From CAZEAN01 sp964510225 (GTDB taxonomy: Bacteria; Planctomycetota; Planctomycetia; Isosphaerales; Isosphaeraceae): a stretch of 40,826 bases of DNA. Below the pieces are notes generated by a model. That model was not told the DNA's origin and made no database searches. It worked only from the letters and a program-made list of their open reading frames with translations. The position numbers and the translations under genes are program-made. Numbering within the stretch: the stretch's first letter is position 1; each line of letters opens with the position of its first letter. The DNA is taken from positions 1 to 40,826 of the forward strand of contig CAZEAN010000053.1 of assembly GCA_964510225.1 (NCBI GenBank). The letters run 5' to 3'. Below are positions 33,664 to 40,826 of the stretch, piece by piece.

Positions 33664-34922
33664 TTATCCGACTCAACCAGAGGTTTACGGGGATCAATGA
33701 GAAACCAGAGGATAACTGCGATTCCATTGAGGGTTGCCGCAATGAAGAAGAAGGGTGTGCTGGAGCCTGTCCATTTTAAGAGGTACGGGAAGGCGAGTGT
33801 TGTGGCGAATGAGCCAAGATTCCCAGCCATGTTCATCGACCCTGAGACAACGCCAGCACGCGCTCGGCCGATGTCGATACAAGTGCTCCACGAGGGCGCA
33901 AGGGTCATGTCGGCACCAAAGATGCTCAGGCTAAACCAAATCGAGGAACTGAGTGCGGTTGTGGCAGTGAGTGAACCGAGGATCCCTGTTGCGGCGAGCA
34001 GGAAGCCGATAATCGCAGGAATCCGTCTTGAGGCGAGCCAGCTTCCTTGCCTATACAGAAAATCAATCAGAAAGCCGGCAGCCCAGTTGCCGAGTGCACC
34101 TGCAATCAACGGAGCGCTGGCATAGAGTGACGCTTGGACCCCAGTGAGGTTGTAGGTTTGCTTTAATTCGGGAAAGAGCCAGCTCAGACAGAAGAAGAAA
34201 GTAAAGTTCGACGCGAAGTACTGCCCCCAGATTGCGAGGAGGTTTCGGCTCGACAATGCCGCTCCGACTTTCAGCGGTGCTGTCCTTGAGGGATCACTCG
34301 CTGTTGTTTGTTGACGATGCTCTCTAATGTAGTTCAGTTCGCTCGGCCCGATCCCAGAATGATCGGCAGGATCATCACGGAAGAAACTCCACCATCCGAT
34401 TGCCCAGATGAATCCGACAACCATCAACACCCCAAAGCTCCCCCGCCAGCCAATCTGTCCAATCATCAGAGCGATCACCGGGATCGCGAACGCAGCACCG
34501 AGCCTCGAGCCGGAGAAATTGATCCCTTGAACTAACCCACGTTCGTTCATGGGAATCCAGTTGTACGCAGCACGTGCCATCCCTGGAAAAGCGCCTGCCT
34601 CACCAGCACCGAAGAGAAACCGAGTCGTGAGCATCGAAATGTAGTTGAACGCGACGGCGGTGAGCCCGGTGAATAGTGACCAGAGGGCAACGATCAAGGT
34701 GAGGACCTTGCGTGGGCCGAGTCGATCGGCGAGCCAGCCTCCGGGGGTCTGGAAGAGAGCATAACCAAGCGTGAAGGCTGCGAAGACCCAACCCATCTGC
34801 TCTTGGCTGAATTTCAAGTCAGACTGGACTTCTTCTTTTGCGACCGAGATACAGACACGATCGACGTAGAGTAGGACAGAGAACCCAAAAGTGGCGGCGA
34901 CGAGGAAAACGCGTCCGGGCAT
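33660..34922 (-). CDS. MFS transporter, anion:cation symporter (ACS) type
   Basis: 420 residues with 12 predicted membrane segments in two sets of six. The N-terminus LLYVDRVCISVAKEEVQSDL is the ACS/phthalate-glucarate type first helix, with the DR motif. GGWLADRLGPRKVLT (about 61-75) is the MFS loop 2-3 motif, and RFLFGAGEAGAFPGMARA and WIPMNERGLVQGINFSGSRLGAA follow. A central loop lies at about 200-235. ACS carriers import organic anions such as hexuronates, glucarate, galactonate or tartrate with protons. It is the first gene of a four-gene operon with overlapping stop/start codons, so it probably brings in the substrate of the downstream enzymes. Inverted repeats at 34963-34979 and 35049-35066 lie upstream. 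Confidence 0.92.
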   Translation of the reverse strand: MPGRVFLVAATFGFSVLLYVDRVCISVAKEEVQSDLKFSQEQMGWVFAAFTLGYALFQTPGGWLADRLGPRKVLTLIVALWSLFTGLTAVAFNYISMLTTRFLFGAGEAGAFPGMARAAYNWIPMNERGLVQGINFSGSRLGAAFAIPVIALMIGQIGWRGSFGVLMVVGFIWAIGWWSFFRDDPADHSGIGPSELNYIREHRQQTTASDPSRTAPLKVGAALSSRNLLAIWGQYFASNFTFFFCLSWLFPELKQTYNLTGVQASLYASAPLIAGALGNWAAGFLIDFLYRQGSWLASRRIPAIIGFLLAATGILGSLTATTALSSSIWFSLSIFGADMTLAPSWSTCIDIGRARAGVVSGSMNMAGNLGSFATTLAFPYLLKWTGSSTPFFFIAATLNGIAVILWFLIDPRKPLVESDK

Positions 34923-34962
34923 CCTGACACTTCCGATCAGACCAAGTGCTTGACTGATGGCG

Positions 34963-34979
34963 GTAACGTTGTTCGTTAC
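34963..34979. promoter_or_regulatory. Inverted repeat upstream of the catabolic operon (possible operator)
   Basis: GTAACG and CGTTAC are perfect 6-base arms around a 5-base spacer, 41 bases upstream of the MFS start. Position and symmetry fit an operator for a dimeric repressor (LacI or GntR type). No regulator gene is adjacent, so this rests on symmetry and position. Confidence 0.3.
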
Positions 34980-35048
34980 GACCTCGCGACGGCTTGATGG
35001 ACTACCAGGCTATGCCCGAGCCCCTTCCGATACAAGTCTCTGCGCTCG

Positions 35049-35066
35049 AGAGACTGATCAGTCTCT
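35049..35066. repeat. 18-base perfect palindrome spanning the plsC stop codon
   Basis: AGAGACTGATCAGTCTCT equals its own reverse complement. The stop codon of plsC (TGA, minus strand) lies inside it. It can form a 7-pair hairpin with a GATC loop. It may be a terminator-like end of plsC or a binding site for the operon that starts about 130 bases further on; no T-run follows. Confidence 0.35.
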
Positions 35067-35783
35067 GCCAAGATCTCTCCTCAATCCCGCACGAGCGGCT
35101 TCAAGAGCCTCAAGCATTTTGGCCCGGATCCGCGCGGTTGCGTCATCATTAGAGGCCTCGGCGAGGCACTCCGGCTTGATCAGAGGACCGTAGTGGATTC
35201 GGATCGGGTACGGTTGAGGGAGCTTCCGATGGCGTGGCCAAGCTTCAAACGTACCAGCGATTCCAGCAGGAATGATCGGGACTTTGGCGCGGGTCGCTAA
35301 TGCGGCAATCCCTGGTTTGAGTGCCCCGAGTTCACCGTCGAGACTCCGAGTCCCTTCCGGGAAGAAGGTTACGATGCCACCGGCCCGCAATCGTTTCAGG
35401 GTTTCTTTAAATCCCTGCGAGCCGAAGCCGTCGCGTTGGATCGGGAATCCACCTACTGATCGAATCAACGGTCCTAAAACTGGTTTGAAGAGTGACGACC
35501 GTGCCACATAGTTCAAGGGTCTTGGCAATAAGGCACCCAGAATAAAGACGTCCCAAAAGCTCAGGTGATTAGAAACGAGCAAGGCTCCACCTTGCTTCGG
35601 GATATGTTCTCGACCCGTGGCACGGAACCCTCCCGAGATCGAGAACGCCGTTATCGTCCCTTGTTGAACAATCCGGTACCAGAGCAAGAGTGCTCTCGAC
35701 CGATCGCGGCCCTGGGGTGGTTTCGAGTGGGCCCACTTGGGCGGCTTAATGTCCGATAGTCCTTGGCGATCAGTTTGACTCAT
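35058..35783 (-). CDS. plsC: 1-acyl-sn-glycerol-3-phosphate acyltransferase
   Basis: 241 residues, LPLAT family. The catalytic motif H73-x4-D78 is in VSNHLSFWDVF; GGFPIQRDGFGSQG and FFPEGTRSLDGELGALKPG are motifs II and III; VPIIPAGIAGTFEAWP is motif IV. It acylates lysophosphatidate to phosphatidate in membrane phospholipid synthesis; it is membrane-associated through a short N-terminal hydrophobic stretch. It follows cmk by 28 bases on the same strand, the common cmk-plsC pairing. AAGAGA lies nine bases upstream of ATG 35783. The stop codon falls within an 18-base palindrome. Confidence 0.92.
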   Translation of the reverse strand: MSQTDRQGLSDIKPPKWAHSKPPQGRDRSRALLLWYRIVQQGTITAFSISGGFRATGREHIPKQGGALLVSNHLSFWDVFILGALLPRPLNYVARSSLFKPVLGPLIRSVGGFPIQRDGFGSQGFKETLKRLRAGGIVTFFPEGTRSLDGELGALKPGIAALATRAKVPIIPAGIAGTFEAWPRHRKLPQPYPIRIHYGPLIKPECLAEASNDDATARIRAKMLEALEAARAGLRRDLGRD

Positions 35784-35811
35784 GAATCTCTTGGGGCGAG
35801 GTCATCAACAC

Positions 35812-36471
35812 TCAACGGGCCAATCTTGATTCAACGATCGTAACAATCTGGTCGACCACTGCATCGATCGTCATGCCAGAACTGTCAATTCCAATTGCAT
35901 CCTCAGCTGGTTTCAGGGGTGCTATGGCTCGCTCTTCGTCTTCCGCATCGCGACGTCGGAGGTCTGCCAAGACCTGTTCAAAGGTGATCGATTCCCCACG
36001 CTGAACGAATTCAGCATGACGTCGACGCGCACGTTCGGCCGGATCGGCGGTCAAGAAAAACTTACAAGCGGCACCAGGAAAGACAATCGTTCCCTGATCG
36101 CGTCCTTCGGTTACAGTGTTCCGGGTTGAGGCGAATTCCTGTTGCCACGCTACGAGTTGGCGTCGGACCGACGGATGATTGGCGACGAACCGGACGAGCT
36201 TGGTGACTTCAACCGTCCGGATCGCCGATGTCGCATCCTCACCGTTAACTAAGATCTGGCCTGGTGCAAACTCAAGGTGGGTGCGACCCGCGAGCGTACC
36301 CATCGCTGTTTCGTCTTCAGCGTCGAGATCTTCTTGCAATGCTCGCCACGCCAGGGCGCGGTACATCGCTCCCGTATCGAGGAGTTCCCAGCCGAGTCGC
36401 TCTGCAACCAACTTTGCGATCGTGCTCTTCCCAGAACCTGCGGGCCCATCGATTGTTACAACAGATTGCAT
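35812..36471 (-). CDS. cmk: Cytidylate kinase
   Basis: 219 residues from ATG 36471; the frame is open 17 codons further up, but MQSVVTIDGPAGSGKSTIAK is the family start. The P-loop is GPAGSGKS (9-16). LLDTGAMYRALAWRAL and GTLAGRTHLEF belong to the CMP-binding domain; TEGRDQGTIVFPGAACKFFL is the conserved CMP kinase segment, and ERARRRHAEF holds lid arginines. It phosphorylates CMP and dCMP with ATP. It is first in an operon with plsC. No rpsA follows. Confidence 0.95.
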   Translation of the reverse strand: MQSVVTIDGPAGSGKSTIAKLVAERLGWELLDTGAMYRALAWRALQEDLDAEDETAMGTLAGRTHLEFAPGQILVNGEDATSAIRTVEVTKLVRFVANHPSVRRQLVAWQQEFASTRNTVTEGRDQGTIVFPGAACKFFLTADPAERARRRHAEFVQRGESITFEQVLADLRRRDAEDEERAIAPLKPAEDAIGIDSSGMTIDAVVDQIVTIVESRLAR

Positions 36472-36853
36472 TGAGCAGATATCGCGTTGAGTGTTGAAAT
36501 CAATAAAACAGCATGATAGCAAGCGAGTTGCCTTATATTATCGGTGAATGCTGTTCAAGTTCAAACAATTCGCCAGGTAAATGAAACTCAAGAGACATGA
36601 TCCAATCAACTGTCACTGATCGCTCGTTTCTTATCATCTCTACTTAGGCGAAACTGGAGGCGACCAGAGATTTCGTGAAACTCCCAAGATCCGCATCCCG
36701 TTGATCTCAATAATACCGCTGGTGATGTTGCGTTCATCATGATGGTACGAACGGCCAACCATTGAATTTGATAAGCTGGTAGCCAATTTCAGACTCGCTT
36801 GAGCAGCTACTTGCAGGTTGTTTGGGCGGCATGCCATTCAGATTGAGCACACG
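36472..36853. other. Divergent intergenic region between cmk and trpA
   Basis: 382 bases with promoters expected for both neighbours. A 65-codon minus-strand frame (36640-36837) and an overlapping one (36737-36982) are open, but neither has a good ribosome binding site and one overlaps trpA, so I do not call them. Bases 36500-36560 are A+T-rich. No RNA gene seen. Confidence 0.4.
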
Positions 36854-37675
36854 ATGAACCGAATCGATCAACTCTTCGCAAAGCAACAGTCCGAGGGGCG
36901 TCGAGCCTTGATGCCGTTCTTGACGGCGGGCGATCCCGATCTGGCAACCACAGCGGCCTTGATTCGGAAGGCAGTTCAGCAAGGCGCGGGGATGCTCGAA
37001 ATCGGGATTCCCTATTCCGATCCGATCGCCGATGGGCGAGTGATCGCCGCGAGCTACAACCGAGTCTTAGAAACAGGGCTCAAGCTTGGTCAGATCTTCG
37101 AGATGCTCAAGACCTTGCGCGATGGAGCCGATGGCGGCCCCAAGGTTGATATACCGCTAGTGACGATGGTCTCTTATTCGATCATCTTTCGACGTGATCC
37201 CGATCATTACCTCGACGAGGCCGCTCAAGCCGGCGTCGATGGCTTGATCGTCCCCGATCTCCCTGTCGAAGAGGCCAACGACCTCAGCGCCTTGGTCGCC
37301 AAACGAGATCTCCGACTGATCCAGTTGATTACCCCGACGACTCCTCGGGATCGCGCTGCTGAAATCGCTCGGACCACGACCGGCTTTATCTATTATGTCG
37401 CGGTCGCTGGGATCACTGGCGAGCGGAAGGAACTTCCTCCCGAACTCGCCGAGAATGTCGGTTGGCTCCGGACCCAGACTGCTCTCCCGATTTGCATCGG
37501 GTTCGGGATCAGTCGTCCCGAGCACATCAAGGCACTGGCGCCGATCGCTGATGGATTGATTGTCGGGAGTGCGATTGTCCGACGGATTGCGGAGTCAGCG
37601 GAAGTCCCCCGTGATCAGCTTGTGAACGAAATCGGGACCTTTATCGGAGAACTCGCCAAAGCACTCCCTGATTAA
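36854..37675 (+). CDS. trpA: Tryptophan synthase alpha subunit
   Basis: 273 residues from ATG 36854; an open frame to 36818 is not used because MNRIDQLF is the family start. The catalytic glutamate is E49 in LEIGIPYSDPIADG and the aspartate is D60, at the same numbers as in the well-studied enterobacterial enzyme. VDGLIVPDLPVEEANDL, ITPTTPRDRAAEIA, FIYYVAVAGITGER and IGFGISRPEHI are the remaining TIM-barrel signature segments. It cleaves indole-3-glycerol phosphate and passes indole to TrpB. The usual ADGP is ADGR here. No other trp gene is nearby, so the pathway is dispersed. It is convergent with the hydrolase gene that ends at 37702. Confidence 0.96.
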   Translation: MNRIDQLFAKQQSEGRRALMPFLTAGDPDLATTAALIRKAVQQGAGMLEIGIPYSDPIADGRVIAASYNRVLETGLKLGQIFEMLKTLRDGADGGPKVDIPLVTMVSYSIIFRRDPDHYLDEAAQAGVDGLIVPDLPVEEANDLSALVAKRDLRLIQLITPTTPRDRAAEIARTTTGFIYYVAVAGITGERKELPPELAENVGWLRTQTALPICIGFGISRPEHIKALAPIADGLIVGSAIVRRIAESAEVPRDQLVNEIGTFIGELAKALPD

Positions 37676-37701
37676 ACGAATTTCTGGAAAGGACCTCTTG
37701 A

Positions 37702-38619
37702 TCAGTCGCCCAGTGGGATCGGCTTCAAGTGCTTTTGCAAGAACTCACGAGTCAATTCGGCGACCGTTGGGTCGCGGAATCGGCCGTGACCTTCGCCCTT
37801 TACTCGGTAGAACGAAACATCGACTCCTCCTTCTTCCAAGGCGTCATTCAACAAAAGGCTCTGTCCGAAGGGGACGAGGCGGTCGCGGTCTCCGTGGACG
37901 ATCAGGAAGGGTGGGTCATCTGGGGTGACATAGGTGATTGGATTCGCCTTCGCCACCCGTTCCTTGTTATCCTGGATTGGACCCCCGACCAATCGTGATT
38001 CGGGGGAATCCGGAGTGTTGTGGCTCATCCCGTCCGGGGGACGTTGTTCGTCCATCAGGAGGAAATCTGTGGGGCCGAAGTAATCGACCACTGCCTGGAC
38101 TCGGCTTGAGAACTCAAGGTGCTCGCCGACCTCGAACTGCTGCACATCCCCAGTCGTGCCGAGCATTGCCACCAGATGACCACCAGCAGATGAGCCCCAC
38201 GCACCGAAGCGATCTCGATCAAGACCGTACTCGTCGGCGTGTGCCCGAAGCCAGCGGACTGCGGCCTTCAGGTCCTCAATTTGTGCCGGGAAGATCGCGT
38301 GTTGACTCAACCGATAGTTGAGGCTTGCCACCGCGTAACCCCTCCGGGCGTACTGGAGAGGGACACCGTTCTCTTTACTTCCGGCGCGGAAGGCACCGCC
38401 GTGAACCCAGAGAATGACAGGGATCTTCTCACCATTGTCGGGGAGGTAGAGGTCGAGTTTCTGACGCTCATGCCCGTTCGTGACATAGGAAAGGTCCCGA
38501 TGTCTCGTAACCCCCTCAGGAGTTCGTGGAGGGCGGGGAAGATTGCGTTGCTGACCTAATGCAATTGGCGTGGCAAGAATCAACACAAGTGACGTCAAGA
38601 GAGTGATTATCGAATTCAT
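37702..38619 (-). CDS. Secreted alpha/beta-hydrolase (BD-FAE/esterase type)
   Basis: 305 residues. Signal peptide about 1-22 (IITLLTSLVLILATPIALG). Oxyanion-hole motif HGGAF (73-77); nucleophile S144 in GSSAGG (142-147); acid residue in HGDRDRLVPF; histidine in GEGHGRF. The pattern matches feruloyl-esterase-like and carbohydrate esterases frequent in polysaccharide-degrading bacteria. It acts outside the cytoplasm on an ester of unknown identity. It lies 85 bases downstream of another hydrolase on the same strand, with a hairpin in between. Length is normal. Confidence 0.88.
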   Translation of the reverse strand: MNSIITLLTSLVLILATPIALGQQRNLPRPPRTPEGVTRHRDLSYVTNGHERQKLDLYLPDNGEKIPVILWVHGGAFRAGSKENGVPLQYARRGYAVASLNYRLSQHAIFPAQIEDLKAAVRWLRAHADEYGLDRDRFGAWGSSAGGHLVAMLGTTGDVQQFEVGEHLEFSSRVQAVVDYFGPTDFLLMDEQRPPDGMSHNTPDSPESRLVGGPIQDNKERVAKANPITYVTPDDPPFLIVHGDRDRLVPFGQSLLLNDALEEGGVDVSFYRVKGEGHGRFRDPTVAELTREFLQKHLKPIPLGD

Positions 38620-38666
38620 GGATGTCTCACGATGATGAACGATCGATCATTCGACTTTTCAGTGAG

Positions 38667-38695
38667 TCCAGCCAGATCATCCCTGATCTGCTGGA
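38667..38695 (-). terminator. Hairpin between the two hydrolase genes
   Basis: TCCAGC-C-AGATCA pairs with TGATCTGCTGGA: twelve pairs with one bulged C and a 4-base loop. It starts ten bases after the stop codon of the upstream gene (38705). No T-run follows on the minus strand, so it may be a partial terminator or mRNA-stabilising structure. Confidence 0.4.
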
Positions 38696-38704
38696 TTCGA
38701 CTGA

Positions 38705-39595
38705 TCAACCAAGATGTTTCTTGAAGAACGCGATTGTTCGGTCCCAAGCCAGGTCCGCGGCTTCTTTGTCAAACCGTGGTGTGGTATCGTTGTGAAAGCC
38801 GTGATTCACACCAGGGTAGATGTAGGCTTCATAGTCTTTTTCAGCTGCTTGTAAGGCTTCTTCGAAGGCGGGCCATCCTGCGTTGATTCGACCATCCAAC
38901 TCGGCATAGTGTATCAGGAGCGGAGCCTTGATCATGGAGACATCTTCCGAGGCCGGTTGGCGGCCGTAGAACGGTACCGCAGCAGTGATCGTCTCCGGGA
39001 TCCGGACTGCCAACGTATTGACCATCCCACCACCGAAGCAGAATCCAACCGTACCGACTTTACCATTAGACAACGGATGGGATTTCAAAAGCTCTGCGCT
39101 AGCGATGAAGTCTTGGATCATCTCTTCACCGTCGCGTTGTCGTTGGAGGGTTCGCCCCTCATCGTCGTTCCCTGGATAACCGCCTAACGGAGTCAGAGCG
39201 TCTGGTCCGAGTGCCAAGAACCCTTGGACCGCTAGCCGCCGGACAACATCTTCGATGTAGGGATTGAGGCCTCGGTTTTCATGGATCACGAGTACGGCAG
39301 GAAACTCGGTTTCGTTACCTGAAGGTCTGGCCAGCAACCCTTTCATCACTCCAGCACCCTGAGGTGATCGATAGCTGATGTACTCGGTCCTAATCCGAGA
39401 GTCATCGGGTTTCACTTGTTGCGCCAGCGCATAATTAGGGCTGAGGCGACTTAGGATGGCGTCGACGGTTACTCCACCGACCGCGAAGGTACCGATCCGG
39501 CGAACGTACTCACGACGGCTTAATCGACCGTGAGCATAGTCGTCATAGAGGTCAAACATCTCTTGGTTGAGTTCAGGCTCTTGTTCGTAGCTCAT
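38705..39595 (-). CDS. Dienelactone hydrolase family protein
   Basis: 296 residues, alpha/beta-hydrolase. The family's catalytic cysteine is C186 in GFCFGGG (185-190), aspartate D234 in AELDGRI and histidine H265 in VNHGFHND. VIHENRGLNPYIEDVVRRLA (near 104-123) carries the conserved glutamate that activates the cysteine. The first 60 residues are an extra segment with RREYVRRIGTFAVGGVTVDA, which looks like a twin-arginine-type or membrane-directing leader (RR near 27-28 and 32-33), as in related annotated 'dienelactone hydrolases' that are exported. Substrate unknown; true dienelactone cleavage is not implied. AGGAAGGA lies 12 bases upstream of ATG 39595. Confidence 0.88.
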   Translation of the reverse strand: MSYEQEPELNQEMFDLYDDYAHGRLSRREYVRRIGTFAVGGVTVDAILSRLSPNYALAQQVKPDDSRIRTEYISYRSPQGAGVMKGLLARPSGNETEFPAVLVIHENRGLNPYIEDVVRRLAVQGFLALGPDALTPLGGYPGNDDEGRTLQRQRDGEEMIQDFIASAELLKSHPLSNGKVGTVGFCFGGGMVNTLAVRIPETITAAVPFYGRQPASEDVSMIKAPLLIHYAELDGRINAGWPAFEEALQAAEKDYEAYIYPGVNHGFHNDTTPRFDKEAADLAWDRTIAFFKKHLG

Positions 39596-39695
39596 CCGAG
39601 CCGATCCTTCCTAAAAAGAGTCTGTCACGTCGGGTGTTGGTCGTCCGGGCTCACACTTGTCGTGTAAGGTTGGGTTTGGGGGGTTTCGCCCTATG

Positions 39696-39742
39696 TCCGA
39701 GGGAGGCTGGCCGGTTCAGGGAACTGACCAGCCTCCCTCGGA
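39696..39742. repeat. Long near-perfect palindrome (22-pair stem, 3-base loop)
   Basis: The arms 39696-39717 and 39721-39742 (cores TCCGAGGGAGGCTGG and CCAGCCTCCCTCGGA) pair over 22 positions with one mismatch and one wobble around the loop AGG. This is much longer and tighter than the other hairpins in the window. No T-run follows at once on either strand, although T-rich sequence begins about 17 bases after it on the plus strand. It could be a strong terminator, a REP-like element, or the folded remains of a small mobile element. Confidence 0.75.
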
Positions 39743-39814
39743 TTACTGAATCTTACGGGGTTTTTCCGGCTTTTTCTGGGTTCTTCTGACGATTGCTGAT
39801 TGTTCTGTATCAGA

Positions 39815-39992
39815 TTATGGATCACGAGCACATTGGGCCGCCAACTTCCCAGGATGCTCGTAGCCACTTCCCTCTAGCAACGGCATAATGTCGATGGCGA
39901 GAAGGTCGAGCAGTTGATGGAGCCTGGTGCGGTCGATGCGGGGAGCTTGATGCGACGAGGTGGGAGACGAAGAATGTGTCGTGGTTGGCCAT
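39815..39992 (-). pseudogene. Small gene with a one-base frameshift in a C-run
   Basis: ATG 39992 has an excellent AAGGAGGGG ribosome binding site eight bases upstream and reads MANHDTFFVSHLVASSS. After that the frame turns into proline/histidine/arginine-rich sequence, while the next frame reads RIDRTRLHQLLDLLAIDI followed by MPLLEGSGYEHPGKLAAQ and ends at TAA 39815-39817. Removing one C from the CCCC run (about 39940) joins the two into a 58-residue, largely helical protein. I do not recognise it. It is either a recent pseudogene, a sequencing error or, less likely, a programmed frameshift. Confidence 0.4.
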
Positions 39993-40106
39993 GATGAGTC
40001 CCCTCCTTGGAAATCGTCAAAGAGGGAGGGTAATTACGAGGTGCTTGCTGTGAGAGACCTTGCGGCGACGGATCAGCAATAGTTCAACTCAAGCTTGCTT
40101 CCGAGC

Positions 40107-40826
40107 TTAGCTGAGTTCGGCCCAAACGGCATCGATCAATGGTGTAATTGCCTCGACACTAAAGTCGAATTGGGCTCCGGCGGCCTCGAAGAGTTCTGGA
40201 AGCGGACGTGAACCACCGATACTAAGTGCGTTCCGGTAGTTACTGACCGCTCCCTGGCGGTCCTGGAGGGATTGTCGCCATACCTGGAGTGCGCCGAGCT
40301 GGGCGATCCCATACTCAATGTAGTAGAACGGATGCAAGAAGATGTGGAGTAGACGGCGCCAGAGATGACTTCGTGCATCCTCAAAGCCAGACCAATCGAC
40401 CGGGCCCCCGAAGCGGTCCATGAGGGAATTCCAAGCAGTTCGACGCTCTTCGTGTGAGTGTCCTGGATTGCGATAGATCCAGTGCTGGAAAGCGTCAACG
40501 GTTGCGATCCAAGGAAAGATCTGGATAATTCCCTCGAGCAACTCGCGACGCGATCGTTTAGCGTCATCATCGTTGTAGAAAACGTTCAGACCGGGTAGTG
40601 CCAGTAATTCCATCGACATCGACGCCACTTCACAGAACTCGATCGGAGCATCACGGTACTCCCCGGGGGTGACCCCCCGTGATGCGAGCGTATGGAAGGC
40701 ATGGCCGGCTTCATGGAGCATTGTTCGGAGATCACCGTCGACACCGACGGCATTCATGAAGATGAACGGGAGCCGATCATCTTCGAGTGTTGTTTGGTAA
40801 CCACCAGGCGCCTTTCCTTTGCGATT
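40107..40826 (-). CDS. M3 family oligoendopeptidase, C-terminal part (runs off right edge)
   Basis: 240 residues are visible; the frame is open to the last base of the window (first residues NRKGKAPGGYQTT), so the N-terminal part is missing. The zinc motif is HEAGHAFH (HExxH), with the third ligand region about 26 residues on (EFCEVASMSMELL, E of EVASMS). The C-terminal helices FHPFYYIEYGIAQLGALQVW match the PepF/M3B group, including the tyrosine-rich stretch that helps bind substrate. The enzyme cleaves short peptides in the cytoplasm. The sequence matches the family in order and length. Confidence 0.93.
   Translation of the reverse strand, partial: NRKGKAPGGYQTTLEDDRLPFIFMNAVGVDGDLRTMLHEAGHAFHTLASRGVTPGEYRDAPIEFCEVASMSMELLALPGLNVFYNDDDAKRSRRELLEGIIQIFPWIATVDAFQHWIYRNPGHSHEERRTAWNSLMDRFGGPVDWSGFEDARSHLWRRLLHIFLHPFYYIEYGIAQLGALQVWRQSLQDRQGAVSNYRNALSIGGSRPLPELFEAAGAQFDFSVEAITPLIDAVWAELS

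Larger units (their letters stand above)
39596..40106. other. Intergenic region with a long palindrome and a broken small gene
   Basis: 511 bases upstream of the dienelactone hydrolase gene and downstream of the peptidase gene, both minus strand. It contains the 47-base palindrome at 39696-39742 and the frameshifted small frame at 39815-39992, described separately. Bases 39758-39790 hold repeated T-rich runs (ggtttttcc, ctttttct). Confidence 0.5.

Noticed and set aside
33106..34125. 339-codon plus-strand frame crossing the Gfo/Idh and MFS genes
   Set aside because: It is antisense to two well-supported genes and crosses their junction; the composition is that of a mirrored coding frame.
36640..36982. 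Two overlapping minus-strand frames upstream of trpA
   Set aside because: No ribosome binding site, one runs into trpA, and neither resembles a protein family.

Overview
The window looks like chromosomal DNA of a planctomycete (phylum Planctomycetota). The grounds are a very large surface protein that opens with an LEPR-XLL motif and carries W-x-GQ-type repeats, a PEP-CTERM sorting tail, a secreted formylglycine-type sulfatase, an ECF sigma factor with a membrane-anchored C-terminal extension, and a receiver/HATPase fusion of a kind common in that phylum. Base composition is moderate (roughly half G+C by eye). The order or genus cannot be fixed from the sequence. The repeat architecture of the giant protein reminds me of Isosphaerales proteins, but that is from memory.

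Layout. 1-203: the end of an IS66-family insertion sequence, with the first 47 codons of its transposase. 318-883: a broken gene for a small secreted protein. 1078-2544: sulfatase. 3175-3705: ribosomal proteins L32 and L28. 3963-5446: an ECF sigma factor gene with a premature stop, followed by its membrane partner. 5646-5981: a doubtful small gene. 6009-10265: the 1418-residue surface protein. 10745-11635: proC. 11881-15548: a polysaccharide export ABC transporter (permease, ATPase) plus a cytidylyltransferase-like/KdsC-like phosphatase fusion. 15729-18209: MMPL transporter. 18234-19580: secreted helical protein. 19997-22249: pgi and an FMN reductase. 22358-24347: a second ECF sigma factor and a CHRD/PEP-CTERM protein. 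24601-26791: a secreted beta-propeller-like protein and a receiver/HATPase regulator. 27034-29331: priA. 29601-30755: an unusual Gfo/Idh/MocA protein. 30820-34922 (minus): a tightly packed MFS - Gfo/Idh - cyclase - isopropylmalate/tartrate dehydrogenase-like operon. 35058-36471: plsC and cmk. 36854-37675: trpA. 37702-39595: two secreted or envelope-directed alpha/beta hydrolases. 39815-39992: a frameshifted small gene. 40107-40826: an M3 oligopeptidase running off the right edge.

How the genes work together. Housekeeping genes (rpmF-rpmB, proC, pgi, priA, cmk-plsC, trpA) are interspersed with accessory and envelope genes. Two units look like functional systems. The first is the exporter block 11881-15548, which probably makes and exports a surface glycan. 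The second is the minus-strand operon 34922-30820, whose uptake carrier, two dehydrogenases and cyclase-family hydrolase are best explained as uptake and breakdown of a hydroxy or sugar acid; its upstream region contains inverted repeats that could be operators. I see no CRISPR array, phage, tRNA or rRNA gene.

The main oddities are small lesions in otherwise intact reading frames: an in-frame TAA in a sigma factor, an indel plus in-frame TGA in a secreted protein, and a probable one-base slip in a small gene. Others are loss of family-diagnostic residues: a Gfo/Idh protein without its EKP lysine, a receiver domain without its acidic pair, and a cytidylyltransferase-like domain without its nucleotide-binding motif. 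I did not find a clearly new defence or mobile system.
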